A stretch of 64,000 nucleotides of DNA from Ampullaceana balthica (lineage: Eukaryota > Mollusca > Gastropoda > Lymnaeidae): the NCBI GenBank assembly GCA_944989445.1, contig CALYLW010000438.1:676769-740768 (forward strand). Reading direction: 5' to 3'. The notes below the pieces were generated by a model that was given only the letters and a program-made list of their open reading frames with translations, ran no database searches and was not told the DNA's origin. The translations under genes and the position numbers were made by a program. Of this stretch, positions 25,701 through 35,208 are shown piece after piece. The first letter of the stretch is position 1. Every line of letters starts with the position of its first letter.

Positions 25701-25721
25701 TTCAAAGTGACACCCTGCTGA
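2007..25721 (+). CDS. SEA/EGF-domain transmembrane mucin-like glycoprotein (multi-exon gene)
   Basis: Rebuilt from 15 confident exons plus an ambiguous last exon: 2007-2403, 5505-5617, 6315-6373, 7136-7302, 7555-7720, 10585-10798, 13733-13825, 15023-15157, 15525-15591, 15757-15825, 17638-17715, 18541-18615, 18831-18968, 19713-19799, 23137-23184. Phases agree at every junction once one surplus base in exon 6 is discounted, giving 635 codons before the last exon. Order: signal peptide; Asn/Ser/Thr-rich stem with about ten N-x-S/T sequons; SEA domain with GSLIV; EGF-like region with ten cysteines; one transmembrane helix; cytoplasmic tail of about 300 residues with repeated RRxS motifs, NPDY and NPMF. 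The architecture resembles membrane-bound mucins (SEA, EGF, TM) and suggests a cell-surface glycoprotein with a signalling or adaptor-binding tail. Orthology to a named mucin is not claimed. Confidence 0.8.
3283..3420. repeat. fragment of the same dispersed AT-rich family as 3998-4985
   Basis: Starts near TATATAATAAAAGGCAAG and runs to GAGTTATTTTTGGTGCA, a phrase also found at about 4131, 4620 and 50740. Likely a fragment of a non-autonomous element; class uncertain. Confidence 0.45.
3535..3822. repeat. imperfect (TTG)n/(CAA)n triplet tract
   Basis: About 290 bp of nearly pure TTG triplets with occasional interruptions. All frames read through as homopolymer-like Leu/Val/Cys (+) or Gln/Asn/Thr/Lys (-). 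No flanking coding signal suggests translation. Confidence 0.95.
3998..4985. repeat. two tandem copies (~498-bp period) of a dispersed non-autonomous element
   Basis: CAGATTAACATTAACCAAAC occurs near 4056 and again 498 bp later, and the whole block repeats in the same order. Each unit contains sub-repeats of CATACAAGGA(T/C)AAGTTA and a GTGGGCGCCGTAGG segment and ends near GCAGCACAA. A related fragment lies near 50740. No coding capacity; possibly Helitron/Helentron-derived. Confidence 0.7.
5505..5617 (+). CDS. exon 2: start of SEA domain
   Basis: Acceptor T-tract plus ACAG, phase 1 in, phase 0 out, donor GTAAGT. The reading VRFVNANYSQELDDPTTKAH is the typical first strand and helix of a SEA domain. 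Confidence 0.85.
5652..5815. repeat. 22-bp minisatellite
   Basis: Eight near-identical copies of a 22-bp unit (GCAATAATTATGTTTATTTG plus two bases) starting about 35 bp after the exon 2 donor. Confidence 0.95.
6315..6373 (+). CDS. exon 3: middle of SEA domain
   Basis: Acceptor TTTGTAG, donor GTATGT, phase 0 in, phase 2 out. Encodes LHDVYVNVTGFQDIKITKF; the last Arg codon is split with exon 4 just before the GSLIV motif. One N-x-T sequon (NVT). Confidence 0.85.
7136..7302 (+). CDS. exon 4: SEA cleavage-type motif and C-terminal part
   Basis: Acceptor CCTTTAG, donor GTGAGT, phase 2 in, phase 1 out. It begins Arg-Gln-Gly-Ser-Leu-Ile-Val. In self-cleaving SEA domains the break falls between Gly and Ser of a G-S-hydrophobic motif (GSVVV in MUC1), so GSLIV is compatible with autoproteolysis. 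The rest, to DIETLNVALKSISP, forms the closing helix and strand of the domain. Confidence 0.85.
7555..7720 (+). CDS. exon 5: EGF-like cysteine-rich region
   Basis: Acceptor CCATCAG, donor GTTAAT, phase 1 in, phase 2 out. Eight cysteines; the second set (CNLKCQNEGEC, then C at the exon end) continues into exon 6 (C-P...C) as a C-x3-C-x5-C-x8-C-x-C-x12-C EGF pattern. Confidence 0.85.
7745..7935. repeat. 27-bp minisatellite
   Basis: About six copies of CATTCTTTCTGTTCATGTAT plus seven bases, starting about 25 bp after the exon 5 donor; the last copies diverge. Confidence 0.9.
8025..8271. repeat. 36-bp minisatellite, left part
   Basis: Copies of a roughly 36-bp unit containing GATGATGTTATGTGGTATAG. 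The same array resumes at 9700 after an inserted hAT element, so the array predates the insertion. Confidence 0.9.
8272..9699 (+). mobile_element. hAT-family DNA transposon, degenerate
   Basis: Terminal inverted repeats CAGTGGTCCCCAAACTGGGG (left) and the complement of GGTTGGGGACCACTG (right). Flanked by a perfect 8-bp target duplication GTATAGGA (8264-8271 and 9700-9707). Between about 9067 and 9430 the + strand keeps a transposase C-terminal relic (FWIKVMPEYPEVATKAIKSL, SYLCEAGF, RNKMDIS) of the kind seen in ZBED5/SCAND3-related hAT proteins. The N-terminal catalytic part is missing or decayed, so the copy is not autonomous. Confidence 0.9.
9700..9930. repeat. 36-bp minisatellite, right part
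   Basis: Continuation of the array at 8025-8271, with units of GGTATAGGACATCCATACGT plus 16 bases and two shortened units near 9850-9900. Confidence 0.95.
10003..10087. repeat. (GA)n microsatellite
   Basis: About 80 bp of uninterrupted GA dinucleotides. Confidence 0.98.
10254..10545. repeat. 30-bp minisatellite abutting exon 6
   Basis: About nine copies of CATAAAGTCTTATAATTTTA plus ten bases, ending some 40 bp before the exon 6 acceptor. Confidence 0.95.
10585..10798 (+). CDS. exon 6: EGF end and transmembrane helix, with a 1-base frame break
   Basis: Acceptor TTGATCAG, donor GTAAGT. The phase-2 frame entering reads CPTKDGFIYGGNTCEQK, completing the EGF-like unit. The transmembrane segment IIAIAAGAGGGVILILLIII lies in another frame. 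The two join if one A is discounted from the AAAA run at 10658-10661; exon 7 then also follows in phase. Either the assembly or allele has an inserted base or this copy is damaged. After the helix comes VVCCTKSS, the expected stop-transfer edge. Confidence 0.75.
11955..12110 (-). mobile_element. Penelope-like element 3' end fragment
   Basis: Read on the minus strand it matches the 3' ends at 17200-17345 and 50030-50160: a degenerate TGAAGGGATTAGCTAAGCCG core, then AATAAAGCTTTA, then TTTAAAGCTTTATCGCAGTC as terminus. It sits inside the decayed LINE, so it inserted later. Confidence 0.65.
12229..12790. repeat. 49-bp minisatellite
   Basis: About eleven copies of a 49-bp unit beginning CCTACAACATGAAAGCAGTG and ending TATCTTGACGGCACTGG, with two short irregular copies at the right edge. 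Adjacent copies are nearly identical. Confidence 0.97.
13733..13825 (+). CDS. exon 7: juxtamembrane cytoplasmic segment
   Basis: Acceptor TTTAATTCAG, phase 2 in and out. Encodes QSFKSMKDSEDGLHQAYNGK and on to MSEPSF. The donor GTTCGT is weak but keeps phase with exon 8. An alternative AG four bases downstream would break the frame. Confidence 0.7.
13890..14215. repeat. ~62-66-bp minisatellite
   Basis: About five diverged copies containing CCTGCTTTACTGTGTG, a G-run and CATTATGACATAGCAGCT. Confidence 0.9.
14216..15022. other. intron 7, remaining part
   Basis: AT-rich sequence with no recognisable element or exon. Confidence 0.6.
15023..15157 (+). CDS. exon 8: cytoplasmic tail
   Basis: Acceptor CTTTACAG, donor GTGAAT, phase 2 in and out. 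Encodes RSDSKVSQQLGKEPFVVSSA and on to IVDSFADYRYQGP. Together with the previous residue it begins RRSDS, a basophilic kinase-type site. Confidence 0.8.
15525..15591 (+). CDS. exon 9: cytoplasmic tail with RRQS
   Basis: Acceptor TGTTACAG, donor GTAAGT, phase 2 in, phase 0 out. Encodes SPVENMEMRRQSRVRVADDI plus EI. RRQS fits a PKA-type RRxS site. Confidence 0.85.
15757..15825 (+). CDS. exon 10: cytoplasmic tail with NPDY
   Basis: Acceptor TCTCCAG, donor GTAACC, phase 0 on both sides. Opens with NPDYGRFSSKARDS. NPDY matches the NPxY motif bound by PTB domains and endocytic adaptors. Confidence 0.85.
16972..17345. mobile_element. Penelope-like 3' ends in inverted orientation
   Basis: About 60 bp at 16972-17030 (CAAATTGTGTAATGAAAACA onward) is the inverted complement of 17245-17305. 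The right arm carries the family 3' region: GATGAAGGCATTAGCCGAAA at 17211, AATAAAGCTC, and the terminus AAAAGCTTTATCGCAGTCC. Inverted and tandem partial ends are typical of Penelope-like elements. Confidence 0.8.
17208..17241 (+). ncRNA. hammerhead-ribozyme-like core in Penelope end
   Basis: CCGATGA, a GGC-ATTA-GCC stem-loop, GAAAC, a short possible stem III closed by TTTAC, then TGTC. This matches the order of the hammerhead core (CUGAUGA, stem II, GAAA, NUH). Here position U4 reads C. Hammerhead motifs are known in Penelope-like elements. Stem I pairing is not convincing by eye. Confidence 0.5.
17638..17715 (+). CDS. exon 11: cytoplasmic tail with RRRSS
   Basis: Acceptor CACCCCAG, donor GTAAGG, phase 0 on both sides. 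Encodes NSTFNYLAQRRRSSAPVDWR plus GNRVTQ. Confidence 0.85.
17920..18012 (-). mobile_element. LINE 3'-end fragment
   Basis: Contains ATACAGAAGAATATTGCTTC and TTCTTGTATTTCTA, matching the 3' terminal signature found near 33985 and 46660 (same orientation) and near 22680 and 29420 (opposite). Confidence 0.5.
18541..18615 (+). CDS. exon 12: cytoplasmic tail with RRKSS
   Basis: Acceptor TTGTCCTAG, donor GTAAAC, phase 0 on both sides. Encodes NPMFTVPANRRKSSVYMEID plus DNDSK. The layout parallels exon 11: N-x-x-F, then a basic R-R-x-S site. Confidence 0.85.
18831..18968 (+). CDS. exon 13: cytoplasmic tail with RRGS and YDYY
   Basis: Acceptor TTCCAACAAG, donor GTAAGA, phase 0 on both sides. Encodes SVMYQPANNLDQPARRGSGI, then a His/Pro/Gln-rich stretch and KVYDYYNRKESV. 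Confidence 0.8.
19010..19340. repeat. 22-24-bp minisatellite after exon 13
   Basis: About fourteen variable copies of TAGTCATCTAACCCCTTTAC plus a few bases, starting some 40 bp after the donor. Confidence 0.93.
19468..19552. repeat. degenerate telomere-like CCTAAC repeats
   Basis: Interspersed CCTAACCCTAA and CTAACTCTAAC motifs, related to but far from perfect TTAGGG repeats. Interstitial. Confidence 0.7.
19713..19799 (+). CDS. exon 14: acidic cytoplasmic segment
   Basis: Acceptor CTATTCAAG, donor GTAAGT, phase 0 on both sides. Encodes ASAIYPRPRAASNADLYDFD plus EENNAMRSV. LYDFDEE is an acidic tyrosine site. Confidence 0.8.
19800..20222. repeat. 20-bp minisatellite seeded by the exon 14 splice donor
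   Basis: About 21 copies of GTAAGTGTGAAGATATGATT, beginning exactly at the intron's first base. Roughly the first ten units keep a perfect GTAAGT. Confidence 0.95.
20590..22226. mobile_element. TIR DNA transposon with 3-bp target duplication (PIF/Harbinger-like)
   Basis: Ends are GGGGCCGTCAATAAATGACG and the complement of CGTCATTTACGGACGGCCCC, flanked by ATT on both sides. A paralogous uninterrupted site lies at about 22391 (AATGATACATAAGGCAATTA), which reconstructs the empty target. GACGTCA-rich subterminal blocks repeat at both ends. No transposase is recognisable; a 3-bp duplication fits PIF/Harbinger but the superfamily is inferred. Confidence 0.8.
22256..22390. repeat. degenerate telomere-like TCTAACCCTAAC repeats
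   Basis: About 135 bp of variable CTAACC/CTAACT motifs, like 19468-19552. Confidence 0.75.
22560..22860 (+). mobile_element. LINE C-terminal and 3'-end fragment
   Basis: Reads GWNDLPKETRAFQQTNNIEY, the typical end of a non-LTR retrotransposon ORF (WN-x-LP...FK), followed by the shared 3' signature (AAACCATAGATAAG, GCAATAATCTTTTGTATAGA). Confidence 0.6.
23137..23184 (+). CDS. exon 15: cytoplasmic tail
   Basis: Acceptor CTACTACAG, donor GTGAGT, phase 0 on both sides. Encodes YGARRVQQGPTSPRRF. Confidence 0.75.
23285..23330 (-). mobile_element. possible Penelope 3'-end scrap
   Basis: On the minus strand it resembles the family terminus (TATTTTATTTTAAGGCTTTA). Short and diverged. Confidence 0.35.
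23779..25539 (-). mobile_element. Tc1/mariner-type transposon with internally expanded transposase
   Basis: Long inverted ends of about 110 bp (CAGGGTGTCCCAAAAATGTA on the left, matching complement on the right) with TA on both sides. The minus strand keeps decayed transposase: STDDATFKFNGSINRHN near 25240 (first catalytic Asp), FFDDTLNGANYLNLLKEFF near 25070, the QQDGAPPHY motif (second Asp) expanded into a 27-bp minisatellite, then SIEYPPYSPDLTPMEVF near 24100 (third acidic residue). Not functional. Confidence 0.88.
24180..24990. repeat. 27-bp minisatellite of the transposase QQDGAPPHY motif
   Basis: About thirty copies of a 27-bp unit (CTCCATCCTGCTGGTAGTGG plus GGAGGTG). On the minus strand each unit encodes YQQDGAPPH, the conserved catalytic motif of this transposase. 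Copies differ by point changes and 1-base indels that shift frame. Confidence 0.95.
25635..25721 (+). CDS. exon 16 (last exon), splice site ambiguous
   Basis: The strongest acceptor, ATATTTGCAG ending at 25634, gives a stop as the first codon after exon 15. Using TGAG (exon from 25639) gives LSLKGRGYMFTSLPK and stop at 25710. Using CTGAG (exon from 25644) gives SKRSGIYVYIFAQDESNQRF and stop at 25721. All are phase 0. I cannot decide between them from sequence alone. Confidence 0.45.
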
Positions 25722-25893
25722 TTAGATTAACACGTGACACACACGCATACAGACACACACGCGCTTGCAATCACATTCTTCGCTAACATTTTGAACAATT
25801 ATAAAATTACACTTTCAGCAGTATAAATTCATGACAATGTCCTCATATTAAAATTCCATTGTACATAATATTATTTGTACGTTTGTGTTGGCC

Positions 25894-25899
25894 AATAAA
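25894..25899 (+). terminator. AATAAA poly(A) signal of the SEA/EGF gene
   Basis: AATAAA about 170 bp after the likely stop, the first canonical signal downstream. Confidence 0.6.
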
Positions 25900-26485
25900 C
25901 AGAAACAAAAAATACGAAAAAGATATTAACCATCAATTGATGTTCTTTTAAAAGTTAACTTTGTAGTCTTTTTTTAAAGTATACATTTCTTAAAAACAAG
26001 TATGACATTTACTTTTTTATGCTTATATTTAGATATGCATATACTGTGGTTTATTTTAATTAATTATCCATAATATTTTTTCTGCACTTGCAAAGATGCT
26101 GGCTATCTACATGCAAGTTATTGATTTAACTTCTGGTCATTTATTGAACACGACAAGGGACTTAATAATTCTTCTGTATGTATGAATGCGTTATGTTTAT
26201 TCAGCTTGTATATCCATTTGTATGTATTGATTTAGTCGTCCGTTCAATTTGTTTCTGTCGTTCGCTTTAAAATATGACTTAATCCCAATTGTGTCAATGT
26301 GTTTTTTATAATTATGTTTATAAAACGTTTTTTTACTAACGTTAAAATCTTCAGTTTAAAGCACCTATATATGTAAGGAAGCCTCATAACTGTGCAAGTA
26401 TATGAGTGCGATCACACATTTACAAGGACATAAATAACAAAGGAATCAAGAGTTGTATAAAATGCATCGGTTGCTGTGAGTGAGC
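25900..26485. other. intergenic, AT-rich
   Basis: Nothing recognisable between the poly(A) signal and the 52-bp minisatellite. Confidence 0.6.
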
Positions 26486-26489
26486 TAAT

Positions 26490-27235
26490 AGGGCCACGTA
26501 AGGTTCAGCTATAGCCGTGCCGTGTTGTGTGGTGACACGGCGCTAAGGTTCAGCTATAGCCTCTATATGTGCTGTGTTGTGGGGTGACACGGCGCTAGGT
26601 TCAGCTGTAGCCTCTATATGTGCCGTGTTGTGTGGTGACACGGCGCTAATGTTCAGCTATACCCTCTATATGTGCCGTGTTGTGTGGTGTCACGACGCTA
26701 AGGTTCAGCTATAGCCTCTATATGTGCCGTGTTGTGTGGTGTCACGGCGCTAATGTTTAGCTATAGCCTCTATATGTGCCGTGTTGTGTGGTGACACGGC
26801 GCTAATGTTCAGCTATAGCCTCTATATGTGCCGTATTGTGTGGTGACACGGCGCTAATGTTCAGCTATAGCCTCTATATGTGCCGTGTTGTGTGGTGACA
26901 CGGCGCTAATGTTCAGCTATAGCCTCTATATGTGCCGTGTTGTGTGGTGACACGGCGCTAATGTTCAGCTATAGCCCTCTATATGTGCCGTGTTGTGTGG
27001 TGACACGGCGCTAATGTTCAGCTATAGCCCTCTATATGTGCCGTGTTGTGTGGTGACACGGCGCTAATGTTCAGCTATAGCCTCTATATGTGCCGTGTTG
27101 TGTGGTGACACGGCGCTAATGTTCAGCTATACCCTCTATATGTGCCGTGTTGTGTGGTGACACGGCGCTAAGGTTCAGCTATAGCCTCTATATGTGCCGT
27201 GTTGTGTGGTGTCACGGCGCTAAGGTTATACACTA
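26490..27235. repeat. 52-bp minisatellite with internal hairpin
   Basis: About fourteen copies of a 52-53-bp unit. Each contains GCCGTGT-TGTGTGGTG-ACACGGC, a perfect 7-bp inverted stem, plus TTCAGCTATAGCCTCTATAT. Some copies have GTCACGG, partly breaking the stem. Confidence 0.95.
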
Positions 27236-27759
27236 TACACACAAGAACCATGACCTAACATATACTGAAACGTCACATATTTTATTTGATTTATTTCTAC
27301 TCTTGCATTCATGCATCCTAATTTAGACATTAATATTATAAATTTTTTTTAATCATTTGTACAATTTCACTGTTATTATGAAAAAACAACAACATTGTTT
27401 TGATGCCATTAAAGACATTATGTTCATTCTGATTGTCTTTTAATTTGTCTATACATATATACATCTATATTAATTTTAAGGTTTAATGAAATGTTAGCTT
27501 ACCAAATATTTGCTGCCGCGATGAGTATGTTCTCAAACTTGTTAGAGTGCAGAACCTAAATGTATAAAAATTGAGATTCTGTCACGTTTAGTCGAATTAT
27601 TTTTTTTAAAACTTGGTTTCGATTTTAAAAATGGTCCTGATAACCATATTCGATGCTCCATTTTATTTTAGCCTTTTATTTCAACTTGACATTCATGTAA
27701 TACATGTGGTAGTGTTGACAGATAAGTTGTTGTTGTTTTTTTTTGGTTTATATCTCCAT

Positions 27760-27867
27760 GAAAGGCATGAGAAATGCGATGCGTCTGCTTTTTGTGGCAA
27801 AGGTTATTGTGAGAGTAAGGGGCAGAACTCTTGTCGCAACTCCTTTGATTCCAAGGGGAAGTGCTAA
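27760..27867 (+). CDS. possible small Cys-rich terminal exon
   Basis: After a T-rich tract and a possible acceptor (CCATGAAAG), a frame reads EKCDASAFCGKGYCESKGQN, then SCRNSFDSKGKC and a stop. Five cysteines in 30 residues look like the end of a secreted or EGF-like protein. No partner exon is found, so it may be an orphan exon or chance. Confidence 0.3.
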   Translation, partial: ERHEKCDASAFCGKGYCESKGQNSCRNSFDSKGKC

Positions 27868-28062
27868 TTGACTGAGCAAGAAAGCTTAATACATTGGTAC
27901 CTCGGTATACGTGTTTAATGCGTTCCAGACCATTGGACGTATGCGAAACGTATTTTCCCATAAGAAATAGGGGTGAAATAATTAATTCATTCCAATGAAA
28001 TAAAAAAAAATTCTTATTTACATATTATACATTTATTGACGTGGTGGTATAAAATAATATAA

Positions 28063-28367
28063 ACTAGATGCGACCCACGGCGTAGCCTACGCCACAGATT
28101 TTCTCATAGATAGTGCAAAAAAATGGGGAGGGAGAACAGACTCAAACTACATCACGAAGAAATCAGAACAGCGCGAGTGAACCTCGGGGAGAAACGCCGA
28201 CGCTTTTTGGGTCTCGAAACATGCGTACTGGGGTTAGCTACCTGCCCCCACCCTGCACCACCTTAGCTTGCCAACCATAAACTGTGATTGGCCGACCCTA
28301 GCGAGGGTCATTCGTCAAGCTAATTTGCATACGTCTTGTGCTTGTTCTGGTAAATTATATATATAGA
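28063..28367. repeat. short interspersed element ending TATATATATAGAT
   Basis: Starts ACTAGATGCGACCCACGGCG and ends AAATTATATATATAGATGG. The last ~100 bp (CCAACCATAAACTG, GCGAGGGTCATTCGTCA) recur at 29135-29238. Possibly Helentron-derived; class uncertain. Confidence 0.55.
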
Positions 28368-28454
28368 TGGTGTATTGCAATTCTTCTGCGGAATACATTC
28401 GTTCATTAGAGTTTGTTTTGAAATGCGGTTATACATGTTTATCAGAATAGTAGC

Positions 28455-28530
28455 AAGGTGACGTCACATCAGTATGATAAGGTGACGTCACATCAGTATG
28501 ATAAGGTGACGTCACATCAGTATGATATGG
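28455..28530. repeat. three tandem TGACGTCA (CRE-like) units
   Basis: A 24-bp unit AAGGTGACGTCACATCAGTA plus four bases repeats three times. Each has the palindrome GTGACGTCAC, the consensus CREB/ATF site. Regulatory use is unproven. Confidence 0.7.
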
Positions 28531-28904
28531 TGGCTGTGAAATTTGCTGGACATACCGACGTTGTCAATACATGGCACCAGAAAGTCATCACTTGTGAGAG
28601 GCAATAGAACTTCGTAATGGCCATGATCGGAAGGACAGCTAAAGAGCAGGTATATAGACAAATGTTGACCGGCATTGTAAACTCGAGGAGAGGTATGAGG
28701 ACCTTCTCGGAAGTAAATGATGATACTGGCGGGGAGTATTTCGGACATCGCGATAATTTCTGCCTCGCCATCATATACTCCTAAAGTATTCATGTACTGA
28801 ACGTATTGTTCAGGAGAGTGTATGACTACTTTTCCGTCCCTGAGAACAACGGAGAGCATGTCGCCGTAGTCATACCAATGTTGAGAAACAAAGTTTGCAG
28901 CCAT
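28512..28904 (-). CDS. OTU-like domain ORF, 130 aa
   Basis: An uninterrupted minus-strand frame from ATG at 28904. The reading has Y-x-x-YMNTLGVYDGEAEIIAM, a hydrophobic SEILPASIIIYF strand and GHYEVLLPL, resembling the C-terminal half of OTU cysteine proteases (the W/Y-G-x-E-L-A block and the terminal catalytic His). The N-terminal DGNC-type catalytic Cys block is absent, so it is a partial domain. It lies between two related interspersed repeats inside a larger transposon. OTU domains are carried by autonomous Helentron-type elements, so a transposon origin is likely. It runs into the CRE-like repeat at its C-terminus. Confidence 0.5.
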   Translation of the reverse strand: MAANFVSQHWYDYGDMLSVVLRDGKVVIHSPEQYVQYMNTLGVYDGEAEIIAMSEILPASIIIYFREGPHTSPRVYNAGQHLSIYLLFSCPSDHGHYEVLLPLTSDDFLVPCIDNVGMSSKFHSHHIILM

Positions 28905-28982
28905 GTTGCCAAGTCATGTTCGCAAGGAAAGGAGTAAAAGAACGGGCACCAACATAAAAATTTATAAAAATAAAATAATATT

Positions 28983-29054
28983 CTCTTAGCTGGGGCTTGA
29001 ACCCAGGATCGTCCGCGTGCTAGGCGGGTGTAATTACCACTTCACTACGAAATT
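28983..29054 (-). pseudogene. tRNA-like sequence (tRNA pseudogene or SINE head)
   Basis: The minus strand has AGTGAAGTGGTAATTAC (A-box-like), an anticodon arm CCGC-CTAGCAC-GCGG with AGC, and a T arm CTGGGTTCAAGCCCCAG. The 5' and 3' acceptor halves do not pair, so it is not a functional tRNA. The body resembles tRNA-Asp/Gly more than tRNA-Ala. Confidence 0.6.
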
Positions 29055-29134
29055 CGTGTTATTCTGCGAAGGAACAACGAAAATGAACTCAAGAAGCACC
29101 AATAGTCTCGATGACCCCCCTCACTCTCCACCAA

Positions 29135-29238
29135 CTTTACTTGCCAACCATAAACTGATTGGTCGACCCCAGCGAGGGTCATTCGTCATGCTTATTTGCA
29201 CATACTCGCTCTTGATTTGGTGAATTATATTATATAGA
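29135..29238. repeat. 3' part of interspersed element ending TATATAGATA
   Basis: Matches the end of 28063-28367: CCAACCATAAACTGATTGG, GCGAGGGTCATTCGTCA, then AATTATATTATATAGATA. Confidence 0.6.
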
Positions 29239-29299
29239 TAATGCTTGATACTAAAATACATTAAACAAAAAGAACTTGGAATTTTTTTTCCAGATCAAA

Positions 29300-29475
29300 G
29301 GCAATCATTCAACATGCTCTAATATAAAAGAATCCAAGAAAACAAACACTTTATCAACATTTAAATCTCTAATAAAAATGCAGGACTAAACACAAACCAT
29401 AGATAAGCGTAGGACGCAATAATCTTCTGTATAGAAGGAGCGTCTGTAAACAGATAAGATTCCTGATATTTGTTT
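29300..29475 (+). mobile_element. LINE 3'-end fragment
   Basis: STFKSLIKMQD is the usual end of a LINE ORF, followed by the shared signature CAAACCATAGATAAGCGTAG and GCAATAATCTTCTGTATAGA. Confidence 0.6.
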
Positions 29476-29570
29476 TGTAACGTCCTTGTTTTTCGTAATC
29501 ATAGAAATCGTCGATATCGGCATTCGGTATGCTGCAATCAAGTCCCAGACACGCATGCCGATTTCGTCCT

Positions 29571-32765
<3,195 letters not shown>

Positions 32766-33150
32766 TTCAACAATCTCTTTTCCACTTCCATGGTGATCCT
32801 AACCATTTTTTTCCTTTGCTTGGCTCCTCTAATTAAATTTTTAAGAAATGATTGTAAGGGAACTTACTAAGAATGAACGAGAAAAACACAAAATCACGTG
32901 ATAATTTACAGTTATTGCGCGAGTCGTTCACTGTATGGTAGCAACCCTGGTAACATACTGGGGCATCGCGCGTTGTGCTGTGATTCCTAAACGTTACGCA
33001 TGCGCTATGTGTCATTTTGACTCATACAAGATCTAGCAAGCGGGTCATATTCCAAACAAAGTTCGTATACCAAGCAAAATGTGTCGCGTCCAAACAGGAC
33101 GTATACAAAGTTTGACTTATTCCAAAGCAGGCGTATGCCAAGGTACCACT

Positions 33151-33960
33151 GTAACTGAGATTTTTAAAAAAATACGGTTACATATCTCAATATACAGAAA
33201 TATACCGAAATAACACTAATGAAAACAAAGAAAGAAAAACAGCCAAGTTTTCTTTGGATTTCAAAAGTAATTTTAAATTACACGTTTTAGTAGCGCATAG
33301 TTTTAAAGAGAGACAATTTTGAAAAGCTATTTATCACATATTTAGGCGATATTCCCTTCTCCATAACATTATTGTGTTTTTTATTGAAACGCTGCCTAAA
33401 AAGAATTAGATCTAAATAAAAATAAACACATTTCATTTTATTCTTCACTAAACAATCGTAGATCAGCAAATCAACGTGACCTGTACAAAAGCAAAGGTGT
33501 TTTATTAACAATCAATATTGTATTACAAACAAGATGCTGCTAACGGGATAACAGAACATATGTTTGAGGTTGAATAACAATACCAGATCATACATTCATA
33601 TTTATCAGCTCGAGTAACAATACTAATCAATACGACAAATATCTCCGCTTTAATAACAATACAATACCATATAATACAACATATGTGTCACCATGGATAA
33701 CAATATGAGATAATGAAATCGACGAAATTCTTCGTCACACAAATTTTTTTTGTTTTAGTTAGAATAGCTTGGCAGGAAGATGTTAATATTCAAAACATTG
33801 TTGTCAATAAGAACTTTGGGTACATTCTTACATATAGCATTATCAAACAAATTAATGGCAGAGTAAACCGTTTGATTTGACCGCTGATTGATTTCATTTT
33901 GCTTTCTCTTTACTCATAAAACAAATTAAGAACTTTATCTTAACTTATCTTATTTGATCT
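33151..33960. other. intergenic, AT-rich
   Basis: A loose TAACAATAC(C/T)A motif recurs between 33570 and 33700, otherwise nothing recognisable. Confidence 0.55.
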
Positions 33961-33964
33961 CTTA

Positions 33965-34300
33965 CATTAAATGCAAGCCTCCTATACAGAAGATTATTGC
34001 GTCCTACGCTTATCCATGGTTAATGCCTATCCTTGTATTTTAATAAATTTAGAATGTTGATAGTATGTATGTTTTCCTAGTATGTGCAGGCAAACCATTC
34101 CACGCCCGAAGGACAGACGGGAAGAGGGATATGTATCCATTTGTTCTTGCATTTGGGACTTAAACGTGTTTTTATGCTCATATCTATCTGAGTCTGAGTG
34201 TTGTATTAGATTGTTGTAGCGTTGTATATCAAAGCTAGAATAAACATTATGTGTGAATTTTGCGAGGTTTAGCAATTGGAATTCGGATGTTTAAAAAAAT
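33965..34300 (-). mobile_element. LINE C-terminal and 3'-end fragment
   Basis: The minus strand reads HKNTFKSQMQEQMDTYPSSR, then SFGRGMVCLHILGKHTYYQH, and ends in the shared 3' signature (ATGGATAAGCGTAGGACGCA). This is a diverged end of a non-LTR retrotransposon ORF. Confidence 0.55.
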
Positions 34301-35174
34301 AAATGTGGAAAAATCGATATATGAATCAAATCCTTTTTTAAACATGAAATCATAAACAAGCCCGAAATGCTTTGACCATGTAATTAAAGTTAAAGCCATT
34401 GAAAATAAATTATTTAAAGAGTACGAAATCAATAAATGATATAAAAGCAAATTAAAGGGGTTTGGCCCTACGGACTTTAAGATAGCGTGTAATATCTGGG
34501 TTGTGAGATGTTGATTTAGGTTATCAAAATAGAAGACGTGCAAGGTGCGGGTTAAAGCTCTCAAGATGAGTTTCACAAGTCTCATGAAAGATGTCAGAAG
34601 ATTCTAGAATTGATGACAGCTAGGTGCCCTCATGTTTGTGGTGTATGTTGGTAGCGTAACTCTGTGTAAGCTACTATTAGCCATGACTATAGACACTGAT
34701 ATTAGTTCCGTCATGTAAGGTGGTACATGTTGATAGAGTAGCGCTGTGTAAGTCATATTAGCCTATGCGTAAGTGTGTTAGAAAGACAAGCCCGACCCTA
34801 GCGGCAATTTTGTCAGTTCTGTTGAGGCGCGAAATTTTTCGTCAACTATAGAAGAGGTTTTTTAAAGGCGAAGAAAAAATCTTGAGGCGCTCGGGATGGC
34901 CCCATCCTTAGATACGCTACTGGCTTTTGTCACTAAATTGTGTCAGTAAGGGCAGATTGGACTTACGAGCCAAATACTGACTCATAAATGTTATTGTAAT
35001 GTTATTTTAAAATTTTAGATCTTTTCTTGCACTTATTCTTTTTTTCCAAATGTTTTTCACAATTTTAAAGATGATCTTCTTAAATATTTATGGCAGAACC
35101 AATTTAAATGCAGTATAAAGAAAGGAATGGACATTTTTATAAATTTCACGAATGTTACGAGTCGTCACAAGAGT

Positions 35175-35208
35175 ATGAAAACCTTGAATATTCTCATATG
35201 CGTGTGTG
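35175..35208 (+). CDS. exon 1: start codon and signal peptide core
   Basis: ATG at 35175 then KTLNILICVC; donor GTAAGT at 35209, phase 1. The hydrophobic stretch and in-phase join to exon 2 support this start; exon 2 has no equally good Met. Confidence 0.8.

Noticed and set aside
28983..29054. Functional tRNA-Ala
   Set aside because: Acceptor stem halves do not pair; treated as tRNA-like pseudogene or SINE head.
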